A stretch of DNA of 34,845 nucleotides from Thiomicrorhabdus marina (GCF_017571465.1 NZ_JAGETV010000025.1:1-34845); one strand, 5' to 3'; positions 26,166-34,845 are shown, numbered from the stretch's first letter. Notes: generated by a model from the letters alone, not told the origin. A program made the numbers and translations.

Positions 26166-26555
26166 ATGTCGACAGAAAAACGTAACACAGTTCGTCATAA
26201 CGTGCATATTCCTTGTTGCATCATCTTTGATGGCATTCAAGTACACGGCAAACTAATCGATGTCAGTAAAGAAGGGGTTGGGATATCTGCCTGCTTGCCT
26301 TTTCTGAAAGAAGGGAAAACAATCTCTTTAGAAATCGACACGAAACAGATGGGTAGTGACCGCGTAATAAAACTCGACTTTGAAGTAAGAAGTTTGAAAA
26401 ATACCGACAAAGAATTCCAGCAATTTGGCGGCATCTTAAAAAACTTTACAGAAAAATTTCATGAATGGTTAGACAAAGTGATTAACACCTTGAAACCTAA
26501 CCAGTCATATTTTATGCAGTTTGCCCGTTTTCAAAATTCAGAACTTGCTTCTTAA
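26166..26555 (+). CDS. PilZ domain protein (c-di-GMP receptor candidate)
   Basis: The third single-domain PilZ protein in the window, 129 residues. RxxxR is Arg6 and Arg10 (RNTVR), and DxSxxG is Asp32, Ser34 and Gly37 (DVSKEG), so c-di-GMP binding is likely. It shares general form with the protein at 8043, including a C-terminal helix after the barrel. AAGGAGG with a 4-bp spacer is a strong ribosome-binding site. It converges on hemY with only 9 bp between the stops and no terminator between them. The 135-bp gap from pldA leaves co-transcription open. Confidence 0.9.
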   Translation: MSTEKRNTVRHNVHIPCCIIFDGIQVHGKLIDVSKEGVGISACLPFLKEGKTISLEIDTKQMGSDRVIKLDFEVRSLKNTDKEFQQFGGILKNFTEKFHEWLDKVINTLKPNQSYFMQFARFQNSELAS

Positions 26556-26564
26556 GACAATAAT

Positions 26565-27752
26565 CTAAGCTTGATCTTTCCTATTATCCTGAAGCTGCTC
26601 TATCGCCTGTTTATAGACTAACGCAGCTTCGGATTCTTGCCCTTCCGCTTCAAAACAGCGTGCCAAAGCATGGAACGTTTCCAGTTGAGGTTGGATTTTC
26701 AAGCTCTGCTTGAGATAACTTTTGCCCATCGCCCACATTTGGCTACGACACGCTAAACGCCCCAAGGTCAGCAGTAATATCGGATTTTCAGGTTGTTTCT
26801 TCAACCATTTCTCCGCTGTCTTCAATAAATCAAAAGCGGGGCCTAGCGTCAAACGGCCAAATTGGTGACAGAGGCGATCATCCCATTGACGTTTTAAGGT
26901 TTTTTCAATTAACGCAGCAATATTCGCTTCTTCTCCAAAACCGATTCTTTGCTCAATATATTCTGCCAAAATAACCGGTTCTTGCTGCTCTTTAGAACCC
27001 AGCTGATGCCAAAGCTGATCAAGCTCATCTACGTTTTTAGTCTGACTAAGCTTTCCTGCCCACATAGAACGCTGTAATGACCACAATTCTTCACGTACCA
27101 AAGCTTTGGTACTCTTGATTTTCGGCATCAATAATTCCAGCTCACTCCACTGCTGCAGCTGAGCCAAAACTTTACAGTACTCTGCCAAGACGGTTTCATG
27201 CTTAGGTTCTTGCTCGTGTAAAGCCTGTAATAGCGCTAAAGCCTCCCAAGGCGTGTTTTCCAACAATAATCGCGCTTCCACCAACCCAATTAACATATAC
27301 TCTTCCGGGAAGGCGTCTCTAGCTTGCTGCAAGTACTTGTCACGACGCTCGTAGGCACTTTGGTTCTGCGCCATCTTGGCTGCACTCAAATAGTTAATTA
27401 GGCCAGTTTCACTGTGCTTCGCACCGCGCACCAAAGCACGTTCCGCTTTATGCCATTCACCATATTCCAAAGCAATCATTCCCTCGGTCATCGAGTTTTG
27501 TGCTTTTGAATAACGACGCAACTGACTGCGGTTTTTCCAATATTTCGGCAACCTCCACAGCTTAATCAGCAAGTTCACGAACAGATAAACCGCGAAGAAA
27601 GTCACGACAAAACCGCCAATGAAGAAGCTCAGACTGGTTTCGATAATCCAGTCACCCCAAGCCATAGAAACCATACCGTTGTCATATAGCATCAAGGTCG
27701 CTAATGCGGTAGTTAACAATAAGGCTAAAGTCCAGGTAACAATCAGTTTCAT
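26565..27752 (-). CDS. hemY: HemY-type inner-membrane TPR protein
   Basis: The proteobacterial HemY (not the Bacillus oxidase of that name), a membrane protein encoded with hem genes whose exact role in haem synthesis is unsettled. It has 395 residues from the ATG at 27752. A GTG six bases earlier is in frame, but AGGAGGT sits over it and suits only the ATG. Two membrane helices lie at about 4-23 and 41-64, followed by TPR-like helical repeats (for example EGMIALEYGEWHKAERAL) to the C-terminus. The ribosome-binding site overlaps the hemX stop codon (TAGGAGG), so the two are tightly coupled. Confidence 0.93.
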   Translation of the reverse strand: MKLIVTWTLALLLTTALATLMLYDNGMVSMAWGDWIIETSLSFFIGGFVVTFFAVYLFVNLLIKLWRLPKYWKNRSQLRRYSKAQNSMTEGMIALEYGEWHKAERALVRGAKHSETGLINYLSAAKMAQNQSAYERRDKYLQQARDAFPEEYMLIGLVEARLLLENTPWEALALLQALHEQEPKHETVLAEYCKVLAQLQQWSELELLMPKIKSTKALVREELWSLQRSMWAGKLSQTKNVDELDQLWHQLGSKEQQEPVILAEYIEQRIGFGEEANIAALIEKTLKRQWDDRLCHQFGRLTLGPAFDLLKTAEKWLKKQPENPILLLTLGRLACRSQMWAMGKSYLKQSLKIQPQLETFHALARCFEAEGQESEAALVYKQAIEQLQDNRKDQA

Positions 27753-27761
27753 TGCCACCTC

Positions 27762-29162
27762 CTATGACTGAGCCGCATCGGCGATTTTAGTAATCAACAG
27801 CGGTTGACGCTGGATATAGTGCAGTTGCGCAAAAGGCTGTAACTTGGTCTTTATTTCCTCGGCAATTGCCGGCGCCTGCGCTTTACTGATTTGTTGCAAG
27901 TTTGTAATTGCCGCCTGTATTAAAGAATGCGAAGAAATTTGCATCGCATAATCCAAGCGGTCAATTTCCATAAACAGGCGTTGCTGAATCACCTCGTGCA
28001 ACATTAAAGCTTCTACCTGAGTGACGCTTTCTGCCTCGCGCTTTTGGATTTTGACCAATCCTGAAAGCTTATCTAAAAGCCCTTGCCAAACCGTTTGATT
28101 CTGCTCACCCTCTTGCTGAGGTTTAATATATTCGACTTTTGGCTCAGGTAAATTCTGCACGAGCTGGCGTAACACCGATAAATCCGGCACGGCCGCTTGC
28201 GCCATCTGAGTCTGACGTTGCGACAACTGTGCTAAATCCTGCTCTATCAACAACGTTATTGAATAGGCTAATTGTTGAGGAAGCAAAGCGGTCGCTTGTT
28301 TGAAGGCTTGTAACTGCTGCTGAACCTGTTCGCTAGGCGCTTGTAATAACCACTGTGCATTAATCTTAACCGCCCACTGTTTCAGCTCCACCAGAGTCAA
28401 TTGCGCCGGTGAAACACCTTCCGCTTTATCCGCCTGCCGAACCTGTTCGGCTAATTGCTGCTGCGCTTGCTGTAACTGCTGAATCTGTTCGGAGAGCTTG
28501 TCTTGCAATGCTTGTAGTCCCTGCGAATCACCGACGTTACTCACCATCGGTGCAGCTTGCTTAGCCTGCTGGATCTGTTGCGACAGTTTTTGCTCAAGTT
28601 CAGTTAACTGTTCAGGACTAACTGCAGACGGCTGCTCACCAACACTTTGCAGTTGTTGTTGCAAACTTTGCAATGTCTCTTGTTGCTGAGCAATCTGCGT
28701 TGCAAAATCACTGCTCTGAATCGCTTCAACACCACCCTGCGCGGTTTTGGCTTGATTGGTTGCAGCGACGGTCTTCTTATCCAATGTCTGCAAATCTTGG
28801 TCGATATTGACGAAACGATTCTGCATCCACTGTTGCTGAGCAAATAGATACAGTAAGGCGCCAATCACTAGTAAGGCAAAGGCACTGCTTAGCACTCTCT
28901 TCTTCAAGTGATCGAACATAACAGCAAAACGACCTCGTCCTTTGGATTTCATGTTTTTATTCGCACTGTCTTTTTCTTGCTTAACGTCTGCGTCTTGATC
29001 GATTACTGCACCTTGTTTCATCTCGTCCAGTGCCGATGGCTTAGGCTCTTTACTGTGCGAATAAGCGGTACCGCGCTTGATTTTATCGTCGATTGATTCC
29101 GAAATAACCTCCGCTTCAAGCACTTCTTCATTGGCCGCAGAAGTATGGTTTTTATTCGACAT
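27762..29162 (-). CDS. hemX: HemX family membrane protein
   Basis: Member of the HemX family, often labelled uroporphyrinogen-III C-methyltransferase from its gene context, although no SAM-methyltransferase motif is visible. The 466 residues have an acidic cytoplasmic N-terminus (1-88), one membrane helix (about 90-108), then a long Gln-rich coiled coil (about 140-250) and a helical periplasmic domain. The Gln/Leu heptads are very regular. Position three in hemC-hemD-hemX-hemY supports the assignment. CTGGAG precedes the ATG. Confidence 0.92.
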   Translation of the reverse strand: MSNKNHTSAANEEVLEAEVISESIDDKIKRGTAYSHSKEPKPSALDEMKQGAVIDQDADVKQEKDSANKNMKSKGRGRFAVMFDHLKKRVLSSAFALLVIGALLYLFAQQQWMQNRFVNIDQDLQTLDKKTVAATNQAKTAQGGVEAIQSSDFATQIAQQQETLQSLQQQLQSVGEQPSAVSPEQLTELEQKLSQQIQQAKQAAPMVSNVGDSQGLQALQDKLSEQIQQLQQAQQQLAEQVRQADKAEGVSPAQLTLVELKQWAVKINAQWLLQAPSEQVQQQLQAFKQATALLPQQLAYSITLLIEQDLAQLSQRQTQMAQAAVPDLSVLRQLVQNLPEPKVEYIKPQQEGEQNQTVWQGLLDKLSGLVKIQKREAESVTQVEALMLHEVIQQRLFMEIDRLDYAMQISSHSLIQAAITNLQQISKAQAPAIAEEIKTKLQPFAQLHYIQRQPLLITKIADAAQS

Positions 29163-29251
29163 AAGTTTTCACTCCAGAAGATGAGGGGGGCAGTAAACGT
29201 AACATTGAATCTTATTATTGTAGAGAAGTCTAAGCAATTTGCGTAACTTAA

Positions 29252-30025
29252 TTAACGCCCTATATGCTGTTGCAAAGCAGACAATACACCTTGATCACTC
29301 TGCGTTTGCATCACTTGAATTGGCTGTTGCCAACCTGCTTTATGCATTTTATCGGCGATACGCTGGCTAAATACGATGGCTGTTTCCAAAAACAGCCAAA
29401 CGCTGTCATCGAATGTTTCATAACGATTGCTTACCTTGCTAAGCATTTCCATTAACGCTAGAAAACCGTCATAACTGCTAATCAGTAAAACAGGGTGAGG
29501 ACTGAGCGTAAAAGCCTGCCAACTCTGCTCGCAGAAATCCGCTGGCAGACGTCGATAAATATGTAATTCATCAACCAGTGCACCACGTTCAGAGAACGTT
29601 TTCAGTAATTTATCGCGACCGCCTTCTCCTTTCACTAAAAGGATTTTCTTATCGGACAAATTCTGCATAGAAGGGTGTGCCAATAAGCTTTCGCTATCAA
29701 AGTTTTGTTCGGAAAGCGTTTCAATCGGCAAGCCGATTTTTTGTCCGAACTGTGCGGTTGCCTTCCCAATCGCAATCACTCTTTGCGGAGCTGTAATTTC
29801 ACACTGAACATATTGCTGCCAGCCACGCAATGAATTGACGCTAGTAAAAACCAGAATGTCATAATCCGCAATGGGCGATTTTAACTCTGGCTTATCAAGG
29901 AGCTGAACTTGGATGGTCGGGCATTCGATAACCTTAATGCCATTATCATTTAAAAGTCGGCTAAGAGCGCTTGCTTGATTGGCAGGTCGAGTATTAAGTA
30001 GAGTAAGATCGGAAAGTTGTGACAT
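29252..30025 (-). CDS. hemD: Uroporphyrinogen-III synthase
   Basis: Closes hydroxymethylbilane and inverts ring D to make uroporphyrinogen III. The family is poorly conserved in sequence, but the 257-residue length, the start LLNTRPANQASALSRLL, DILVFTSVNSLRGW (55-68), VIAIGKATAQ, LLVKGEGGRDKL and DELHIYRRLP all match. It lies 61 bp after hemC and 89 bp before hemX in the same operon. AAGG upstream is a modest ribosome-binding site. Confidence 0.94.
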   Translation of the reverse strand: MSQLSDLTLLNTRPANQASALSRLLNDNGIKVIECPTIQVQLLDKPELKSPIADYDILVFTSVNSLRGWQQYVQCEITAPQRVIAIGKATAQFGQKIGLPIETLSEQNFDSESLLAHPSMQNLSDKKILLVKGEGGRDKLLKTFSERGALVDELHIYRRLPADFCEQSWQAFTLSPHPVLLISSYDGFLALMEMLSKVSNRYETFDDSVWLFLETAIVFSQRIADKMHKAGWQQPIQVMQTQSDQGVLSALQQHIGR

Positions 30026-30086
30026 GCGACAACCTTTTCAGAAAGTCTTTGCGCCCACCTGAAATCGGCAGACGCAATTCAAGGTT

Positions 30087-31031
30087 TTACCCTTTATTTA
30101 AATCCGAAGCGTAGACTTCATCAAGAATGGCTTTAGCACCTTGCTCAAGCAAAGCTTCGCCAAGAACACGACCAAGTGAGGCTGCTTGCGACTGCGGTCC
30201 AATGACTTGATTGCGGATAATCACGCTACCGTCCAGACTGGCGACTAGCCCACGAACTTTGATTTGTTCATTGCCAAGCAGCTCGGCATAAACACCGATT
30301 GGCACCTGACAACCACCTTCTAGACGGTGGTTCATTGCACGCTCAGCAATCGTACGAATTTCGGTCGGCTTGTGGTTCAACACCGAGATGATTTCTAGCA
30401 CTTCTTTATCTTTGGCGAAATACTCAATGCCAAGCGTACCTTGCGTGACTGCCGGAAGGCAGTCTTCCGGTGTCAATTCATGGCGAATGCGTTCGTCCAG
30501 TTCAAGGCGCTGTAGACCAGACGTAGCCAATACAATCGCATCATATTCATCTGCATCTAGCTTACCTAGACGCGTACCGACATTACCGCGCAAATCGCGC
30601 ACGTCTAAATCCGGACGTTTAGCCATCAATTGCGCTTTACGACGTAGGCTCGAAGTTCCTAGCACTGCCCCCTTCGGAAGCTCTCGGAAAGAATTGTATT
30701 TATTGGAAACAAACGCATCGGTCGGTGTATGACGTTCTAGGATCGCACCAAGAGCAAAACCTTCCGGCAATTCCATCGGCACATCTTTCATTGAGTGTAC
30801 TGCAATGTCGGCTTCACCGGCAATCATGCGGTCTTCTAATTCTTTGGTAAATAGGCCTTTACCACCGATTTTTGCCAGAGGGACATCCAAAATCTTATCT
30901 CCCTTAGTCGACATAGGCAGCAACTCAACCTTAAGATTCGGGTGCGCTTTTTCCAATTCTGCTTTAACAAATTCTGCCTGCCACATTGCCAAAGGGCTTT
31001 TACGGGTTGCGATTCGTAGGGTATCTCTCAT
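30087..31031 (-). CDS. hemC: Hydroxymethylbilane synthase (porphobilinogen deaminase)
   Basis: Joins four porphobilinogen units into hydroxymethylbilane. The 314 residues carry [12 protein letters not shown] (7-18), catalytic Asp83 in [24 protein letters not shown] (124-135), RGNVGTRL (148-155), and [12 protein letters not shown], where Cys241 holds the dipyrromethane cofactor. It is the first gene of hemCDXY. A 20-bp dyad lies in the gap between it and the divergent thioredoxin gene. Confidence 0.98.
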   Translation of the reverse strand: MRDTLRIATRKSPLAMWQAEFVKAELEKAHPNLKVELLPMSTKGDKILDVPLAKIGGKGLFTKELEDRMIAGEADIAVHSMKDVPMELPEGFALGAILERHTPTDAFVSNKYNSFRELPKGAVLGTSSLRRKAQLMAKRPDLDVRDLRGNVGTRLGKLDADEYDAIVLATSGLQRLELDERIRHELTPEDCLPAVTQGTLGIEYFAKDKEVLEIISVLNHKPTEIRTIAERAMNHRLEGGCQVPIGVYAELLGNEQIKVRGLVASLDGSVIIRNQVIGPQSQAASLGRVLGEALLEQGAKAILDEVYASDLNKG

Positions 31032-31085
31032 GCTTGTATCCAGTTAGCCTATTCTTGTATCAGTAAAACTCGCGGGCATTTTACT

Positions 31086-31105
31086 GAAATCCTAATAGGG
31101 ATTTC
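31086..31105. promoter_or_regulatory. Dyad in the hemC/thioredoxin divergent gap
   Basis: GAAATCC (31086-31092) and GGATTTC (31099-31105) form a perfect 7-bp inverted repeat with a 6-bp spacer. A -10-like TAAAAT follows at 31108-31113 on the plus strand. Size and position suit an operator serving the divergent promoters; no regulator is identified. Confidence 0.35.
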
Positions 31106-31182
31106 GATAAAATAGCGGCTACATACTACACCAATTAGGTGAACAAGAACAACGCGCGAGCCACAAAGAGGAGGAGAGCGGG

Positions 31183-31731
31183 ATGTTATTGACGTTCATA
31201 ACTCGAATGACTCTGCTCAGCGTCTTGTTATTGCAAACAGCTTGCGATAATTCTGTGCTGGCTGGCAATAAACACTCGTTAGCAGAATTACAAAATCTGC
31301 AAACACTCGGAGCTGAAGCCAAAACAAAACAGCTGCCGATTTTATTGATTTTCAGCGCAGAATGGTGCGAATACTGCGAAGTGTTAAAAGAACACGTACT
31401 CCACCCTATGTCGATAAATGGCATGTATGAAGGCAAAGTTGTATTCCTACGCAACGTTGGCATAGATGAGCCGGAACCGATTCCCGATTGGCACGGAAAC
31501 CCAATCAAAAAGAGCAAATGGGCATATCAAATTAATGCCGATTTAACCCCAACCGTGGTGTTTTTTGATGGTAACGGTAAAGAAGTCGCTGACCGCATTA
31601 TTGGCATTTCCGAAGTCGGCCTGTTCGCTAGCTTGGTGCATGTCAGAATAAATCAGGCCTATGCCAATATGGGGCTAACCAAACGCATTCCGGCAACACC
31701 GGAATTGCTGGAGCAACAACAAGCGCGTTAA
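31183..31731 (+). CDS. Exported thioredoxin-fold protein (SoxW-like)
   Basis: This 182-residue protein has a hydrophobic export signal (to about residue 20). Cys21 follows in LLLQTACDN, which resembles a lipobox, although Gln at -3 is unusual; a lipoprotein or a cleaved periplasmic form are both possible. The thioredoxin site is EWCEYC (Cys62, Cys65), with cis-Pro123 in [10 protein letters not shown]. The body resembles SoxW-type thioredoxins linked to periplasmic sulfur or disulfide metabolism. No sox genes are adjacent. GGAGGAG is the ribosome-binding site. argH starts 40 bp after its stop, so they may be co-transcribed. Confidence 0.87.
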   Translation: MLLTFITRMTLLSVLLLQTACDNSVLAGNKHSLAELQNLQTLGAEAKTKQLPILLIFSAEWCEYCEVLKEHVLHPMSINGMYEGKVVFLRNVGIDEPEPIPDWHGNPIKKSKWAYQINADLTPTVVFFDGNGKEVADRIIGISEVGLFASLVHVRINQAYANMGLTKRIPATPELLEQQQAR

Positions 31732-31771
31732 CTTTGTTTCCCTAAGAATTTACGCTTTATTTGAGAGAATT

Positions 31772-33163
31772 ATGAGCAACCAACACAACCAAGAAAAACT
31801 TTCCAGCGCTCGCTTCAGCGAGTCGACCGATGCGTTTGTTGAAGCCTTCACCGCTTCAATTATGTTCGACAAACGCATGTACAAACAAGATATTCAAGGC
31901 TCTATCGCTCATGCGACCATGCTGAATAAAGTCGGCATCCTAAACGAGCAAGAGCTAGCAGATATCAAACAAGGTCTTAACCAAGTACAAGCGGAGATTG
32001 AAGCTGGCGATTTCAGTTGGTCGATTAAGCAGGAAGATATTCATATGAATATCGAAGCGCGCTTGACCGACTTGATTGGCATTACCGGTAAGAAACTGCA
32101 CACTGGGCGCTCTCGTAATGACCAAGTTGCTACCGATATCCGTCTATACATTCGCGATGAAATTGATGCAATTCTGCCGGAACTTAAGCGCCTTCAAGAA
32201 GGTTTAGTAATGTTGGCAGAACGCGAAGCGGATACGATTATGCCGGGCTTTACGCACCTGCAAACCGCTCAACCGGTTACTTTCGGTCATCATATGCTGG
32301 CATGGTTCGAGATGATTAAGCGTGATGTTGAACGTCTAGTCGACTGCCGTAAACGCGCAAATACATTGCCGTTAGGCTCTGCTGCCCTAGCAGGAACCAC
32401 CTACCCGATTGACCGTCACTTCACCGCTGAGTTGCTTGGCTTTGAACGTGTTTCAGAAAACTCTCTGGACGGCGTGTCTGACCGTGATTTCGCTATTGAG
32501 TTCACCCATTTTGCTGCAACTTTGATGATGCACTTGTCACGTTTCTCCGAAGAGCTGGTTCTTTGGTCTTCGGCGCAGTTCCAGTTCATTGACCTACCGG
32601 ATCGTTTCTGTACCGGTTCATCCATCATGCCGCAAAAGAAAAACCCGGATGTGCCAGAGCTAGTGCGCGGGAAAACCGGACGTGTTTACGGCCACTTAAT
32701 GAGCCTGTTAACGTTAATGAAATCTCAACCGTTGGCATACAACAAAGACAACCAAGAAGACAAAGAGCCGCTATTTGATACGGTTGATACCGTTAAAGGT
32801 AGCCTGCGCGCCTTTGCGGATATGGTTCCTGCGATGATTGTTAAGAAAGAAATGACTTACGAAGCAGCAAAACGTGGCTTCTCGACCGCAACTGATTTGG
32901 CTGATTATCTGGTGGGTAAAGGCCTAGCTTTCCGTGACTCGCACGAAGTGGTGGGCCTAGCAGTAGCACACGGCATTAAAACCGGCCAAGACCTATCGGA
33001 AATGTCGCTAGAAACTCTGCAAGGTTTCTGTGACCAAATTACCGATGATGTGTATGAAGTCCTGACTCTAGAAGGTTCGGTCGCGGCACGTAATCATTTT
33101 GGCGGCACTGCGCCAGATCAAGTGCGCGCTGCAGTAACGCGAGCGAAAGAATACCTAGCGTAA
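31772..33163 (+). CDS. argH: Argininosuccinate lyase
   Basis: Splits argininosuccinate into arginine and fumarate, the last step of arginine synthesis. Its 463 residues (E. coli 457) carry TGRSRNDQ (111-118), [10 protein letters not shown] with catalytic-region His162, and the fumarase/lyase signature [12 protein letters not shown] (282-293) with the mobile-loop catalytic Ser283/Ser284. GAGAG precedes the ATG. A terminator follows about 20 bp after the stop. Confidence 0.98.
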   Translation: MSNQHNQEKLSSARFSESTDAFVEAFTASIMFDKRMYKQDIQGSIAHATMLNKVGILNEQELADIKQGLNQVQAEIEAGDFSWSIKQEDIHMNIEARLTDLIGITGKKLHTGRSRNDQVATDIRLYIRDEIDAILPELKRLQEGLVMLAEREADTIMPGFTHLQTAQPVTFGHHMLAWFEMIKRDVERLVDCRKRANTLPLGSAALAGTTYPIDRHFTAELLGFERVSENSLDGVSDRDFAIEFTHFAATLMMHLSRFSEELVLWSSAQFQFIDLPDRFCTGSSIMPQKKNPDVPELVRGKTGRVYGHLMSLLTLMKSQPLAYNKDNQEDKEPLFDTVDTVKGSLRAFADMVPAMIVKKEMTYEAAKRGFSTATDLADYLVGKGLAFRDSHEVVGLAVAHGIKTGQDLSEMSLETLQGFCDQITDDVYEVLTLEGSVAARNHFGGTAPDQVRAAVTRAKEYLA

Positions 33164-33183
33164 TTCGCCAGCGCCATAACGAC

Positions 33184-33208
33184 AAAACCCGCTTATCAGC
33201 GGGTTTTT
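33184..33208. terminator. Intrinsic terminator between argH and apt
   Basis: A perfect 10-bp stem, AAAACCCGCT (33184-33193) with AGCGGGTTTT (33198-33207), has a TATC loop and five T residues on the plus strand. Four T residues on the minus strand mean it may also serve apt. Confidence 0.92.
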
Positions 33209-33230
33209 GTTGTACTGCTCAGTGGTTCTA

Positions 33231-33749
33231 TCAATCGTGAAACTGAATTACCGAACGCACTGTCATATCTTTATAGACGAAGCTGTTCAGCGCTTTCAAA
33301 TCAATTAAGCAAGCCATGCCGGTAACTTTATAACCAACCTGTTCGCAAAGCTCCGCAGCCGCACCCATTGAGCCGCCAGTAGCAATCAAATCGTCCAATA
33401 ATACCACTCGGCTCCCATCACCTTTTTGCATCTCTAACTTATCGCTACCATACTCCAAACCATATTCAATTGAGGCATGCACATTTGGCAATTTGCCGGG
33501 CTTACGCACTTTAATAAATCCCTTATTGTGCTTATAGGCCAACGCCGCCGCAAAAATAAAACCACGGGATTCAATGCCTGCTAAACAATCAATATTGTCC
33601 CATTCCTCAGCACTAAACAAGCCGCTCATGGCATCTATTGTTTCAGTGAAATGACTTTTAAGTAGCGGTGAAATATCACTAAATAGAATACCCGGCTTAG
33701 GAAAATCAGGAACTTGAGCAAGATGCTGCGCTAAAGGATGCTGTGACAT
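33231..33749 (-). CDS. apt: Adenine phosphoribosyltransferase
   Basis: Salvages adenine to AMP using PRPP. The 172 residues carry the N-terminal PDFPKPGILFSDISPLL (14-30), AGIESRGFIFAAALA (57-71), FIKVRKPGKLP flexible loop (78-88), and the PRPP-binding motif VVLLDDLIATGGS (115-127). The ribosome-binding site is weak (CAGAGA). It is divergent from the unknown gene at 33905, with two dyads in the gap. Confidence 0.97.
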   Translation of the reverse strand: MSQHPLAQHLAQVPDFPKPGILFSDISPLLKSHFTETIDAMSGLFSAEEWDNIDCLAGIESRGFIFAAALAYKHNKGFIKVRKPGKLPNVHASIEYGLEYGSDKLEMQKGDGSRVVLLDDLIATGGSMGAAAELCEQVGYKVTGMACLIDLKALNSFVYKDMTVRSVIQFHD

Positions 33750-33793
33750 ATAAATCTCTGTATTCGGTTGAAACGGTTAAATCGACAAATTTT

Positions 33794-33861
33794 CTACGTG
33801 GCGTAGTTGCCATAATTAAGTAAAAACCGCTAAGCTATAAAAAACTTTTAAGGTTATAGCT
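33794..33861. promoter_or_regulatory. Two dyads in the apt/unknown-gene divergent gap
   Basis: CTACG (33794-33798) faces CGTAG (33802-33806) across TGG. AGCTATAA (33833-33840) faces TTATAGCT (33854-33861) across 13 bp, which itself holds the palindrome CTTTTAAG (33845-33852). Placement between divergent genes suits operators or leader structures; function is unproven. Confidence 0.35.
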
Positions 33862-33904
33862 ATTCTAACCGCTTTGTTAACATCTGAAAATCAGAGAGTC
33901 ACAA

Positions 33905-34321
33905 ATGAGCCTGTATGATGAAAGTAATTATGAATTTAGTCTGCGTGATGCCCTGCCCGGCAATTCACGAGACTTAGTAATGCATCTTTTCACTACCACG
34001 TCTTTAGCTCAGATGTTACAACTGTGGGAAAATCGGGAAACGGATAAATTCTTATTAACTAAATATCGAGTCAATGCTTCAGATTGGCCTGCTGCACTAC
34101 AAGCAGCAATTATCGCTAAATTGAGCTACCTTAAAATCAACAATCGTTACAGCATTCATGAAATGGTTTTCTTAATAAAAACCACTTGCGCCGTTCTAGG
34201 TACGCCTTTGCCGGAATATACCCTACAAGAAGTCATTAATAACCAAAATACACAAACGCCAAAATTAAATCTTTGGTTAATGAAGCTCGCACAAATGGCA
34301 CAAATTAAGAAAGCCGGCTAA
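33905..34321 (+). CDS. Hypothetical protein
   Basis: I do not recognise this 138-residue protein. It lacks signal peptide and membrane segments and appears mostly helical, with hydrophobic helices at about residues 22-42 and 60-76 and a compact helix at about 84-97. AGAG upstream of the ATG gives a modest ribosome-binding site. The base composition and normal codon use match its neighbours, so it is likely a real gene. It has no same-strand partner within the window. Confidence 0.65.
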   Translation: MSLYDESNYEFSLRDALPGNSRDLVMHLFTTTSLAQMLQLWENRETDKFLLTKYRVNASDWPAALQAAIIAKLSYLKINNRYSIHEMVFLIKTTCAVLGTPLPEYTLQEVINNQNTQTPKLNLWLMKLAQMAQIKKAG

Positions 34322-34334
34322 ATTTTCTGGACAT

Positions 34335-34359
34335 AAAAAAACCCGCCATAAAAGACGGG
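34335..34359 (-). terminator. Intrinsic terminator for the acidic repeat protein gene
   Basis: CCCGCC (34342-34347) faces GACGGG (34354-34359). On the minus-strand RNA every position pairs (one as G-U) and seven U residues follow. On the plus strand the same pair is a C-A mismatch with no T-run. The terminator is therefore directional and belongs to the gene ending at 34384. Confidence 0.82.
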
Positions 34360-34383
34360 CTCTTAAGTCCGAAGAGTAATCGG

Positions 34384-34845
34384 TTAAATTAACGAGTTAA
34401 CCAAATTATTTACCTCTGTTGTCACAGTATCTAACGTAGCATCTAACTGCGCCAATTCAATACCTGTAATATCAGTTACAACATCCGTCGCGCCATTAAT
34501 CACTTGATCTACAGAACCGTTATCTCCAAGAAGATCGGTAACAGTCTGGCCTAAATTTGATGGATCACTTAACAGGTCATCAACATCCGAAGTCAATGCA
34601 TTAACACCATCATCTAAAAGCTCTGAATCGGTTGGTAAACCAAGACCTGCTGTTAGCTGATCCACGACATCGGTTGCACCGTCAACGACTTGGTCAACTG
34701 AGCCCGCAGTGATCGTTTCATCTGGTTCGCCGCCTAATAAGCTACCCAAGACGCCATTTAGGTCTTGTTCACCCTGTAGCAAATCATCCACATCTGTCGT
34801 CACAGCATTTAAGCCTTCATCCAGATTTTCTGTATCAGTCGGCAA
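34384..34845 (-). CDS. C-terminal part of an acidic tandem-repeat protein (5' end outside window)
   Basis: The frame is open at the window edge; the first codon seen is TTG (34845-34843) and corresponds to an internal Leu of the repeat, not a start. The 153 visible residues are very acidic, rich in Asp, Val, Leu, Thr and Gly, with no Cys and no basic cluster. They contain two long repeats and one short partial one, each with L-PTD...LNAVTTDVDDLL or a variant and SVDQVVDGATDVV. The end is LVNSLI. Composition resembles exported or surface repeat proteins, but no named domain is seen. A strong terminator follows. Confidence 0.7.
   Translation of the reverse strand: MPTDTENLDEGLNAVTTDVDDLLQGEQDLNGVLGSLLGGEPDETITAGSVDQVVDGATDVVDQLTAGLGLPTDSELLDDGVNALTSDVDDLLSDPSNLGQTVTDLLGDNGSVDQVINGATDVVTDITGIELAQLDATLDTVTTEVNNLVNSLI
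34387..34845 (-). repeat. Tandem protein repeats (about 61-69 residues)
   Basis: Repeat one spans residues 1-69 (34639-34845), repeat two residues 70-130 (34456-34638), and a shortened third residues 131-153 (34387-34455). Shared blocks are LPTD(S/T)E, (G/A)LTSDVDDLL and SVDQV(V/I)(D/N)GATDVV. Repeat one has an extra eight or so residues (around GGEPDETITAG). The array probably continues beyond the window. Confidence 0.8.

Noticed and set aside
27753-27758. GTG at 27758 as the hemY start
   Set aside because: It overlaps the ribosome-binding site; the ATG at 27752 has correct spacing.
27762-29162. HemX as a true SAM-dependent methyltransferase
   Set aside because: No methyltransferase motif is visible; the sequence is a single-pass coiled-coil membrane protein.

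Overview
The window reads as an ordinary chromosomal segment of a gammaproteobacterium. About 30 genes lie on both strands in short operons, GC is moderate (mid-40s by eye), and most proteins match housekeeping families. The mix of a peroxiredoxin-glutaredoxin fusion, glutathione reductase, hemCDXY, mnmC, tmcA, pldA, a SoxW-like periplasmic thioredoxin and several single-domain PilZ proteins fits a sulfur-oxidiser-type lineage such as Thiomicrorhabdus/Thiomicrospira. That assignment is an inference from gene content, not proven here. No rRNA, tRNA, CRISPR array, transposase, integrase or phage gene was found.

Layout. 1-303: non-coding, with a large imperfect palindrome and a second hairpin-rich repeat. 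304-1964 (+): outer-membrane barrel protein and aroE. 2075-4246 (-): katG. 4631-5959 (+): a FIST sensor protein with no output domain. 5988-7786 (-): gamma-carbonic anhydrase followed by a MgtC/DUF4010 membrane protein. 8043-9819: two PilZ proteins flanking an exported LapG-type cysteine protease. 9980-12256 (-): prx-grx fusion and gor. 12606-13832: an unknown helical protein (-) and rnk (+). 13926-15868 (-): a CinA-type molybdopterin-binding protein overlapping a YhiN-type flavoprotein. 15967-17086: thiD (+) converging on a small membrane protein (-). 17153-21767: mnmC (-) divergent from msrB-tmcA (+). 21775-23203 (-): purU and a rhodanese. 23439-26555 (+): xthA, a flavin/NAD oxidoreductase, pldA and a third PilZ protein. 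26565-31031 (-): hemC-hemD-hemX-hemY. 31183-33163 (+): periplasmic thioredoxin and argH. 33231-34321: apt (-) and an unknown protein (+). 34384-34845 (-): the C-terminal end of an acidic tandem-repeat protein that runs off the window.

Functional themes are oxidative-stress defence (KatG, Prx-Grx, Gor, MsrB, periplasmic thioredoxin, XthA), c-di-GMP readout (three PilZ proteins beside a LapG-like protease), tRNA wobble modification (MnmC, TmcA) and tetrapyrrole synthesis. I see no complete novel system. The best leads are the PilZ/LapG-like cluster with hairpins next to its ribosome-binding sites, the paired 13-mers upstream of katG, the isolated FIST sensor, the carbonic anhydrase-DUF4010 pair, the ThiD C-terminus that reads through an opposing terminator, the 5' palindrome and the acidic repeat protein.
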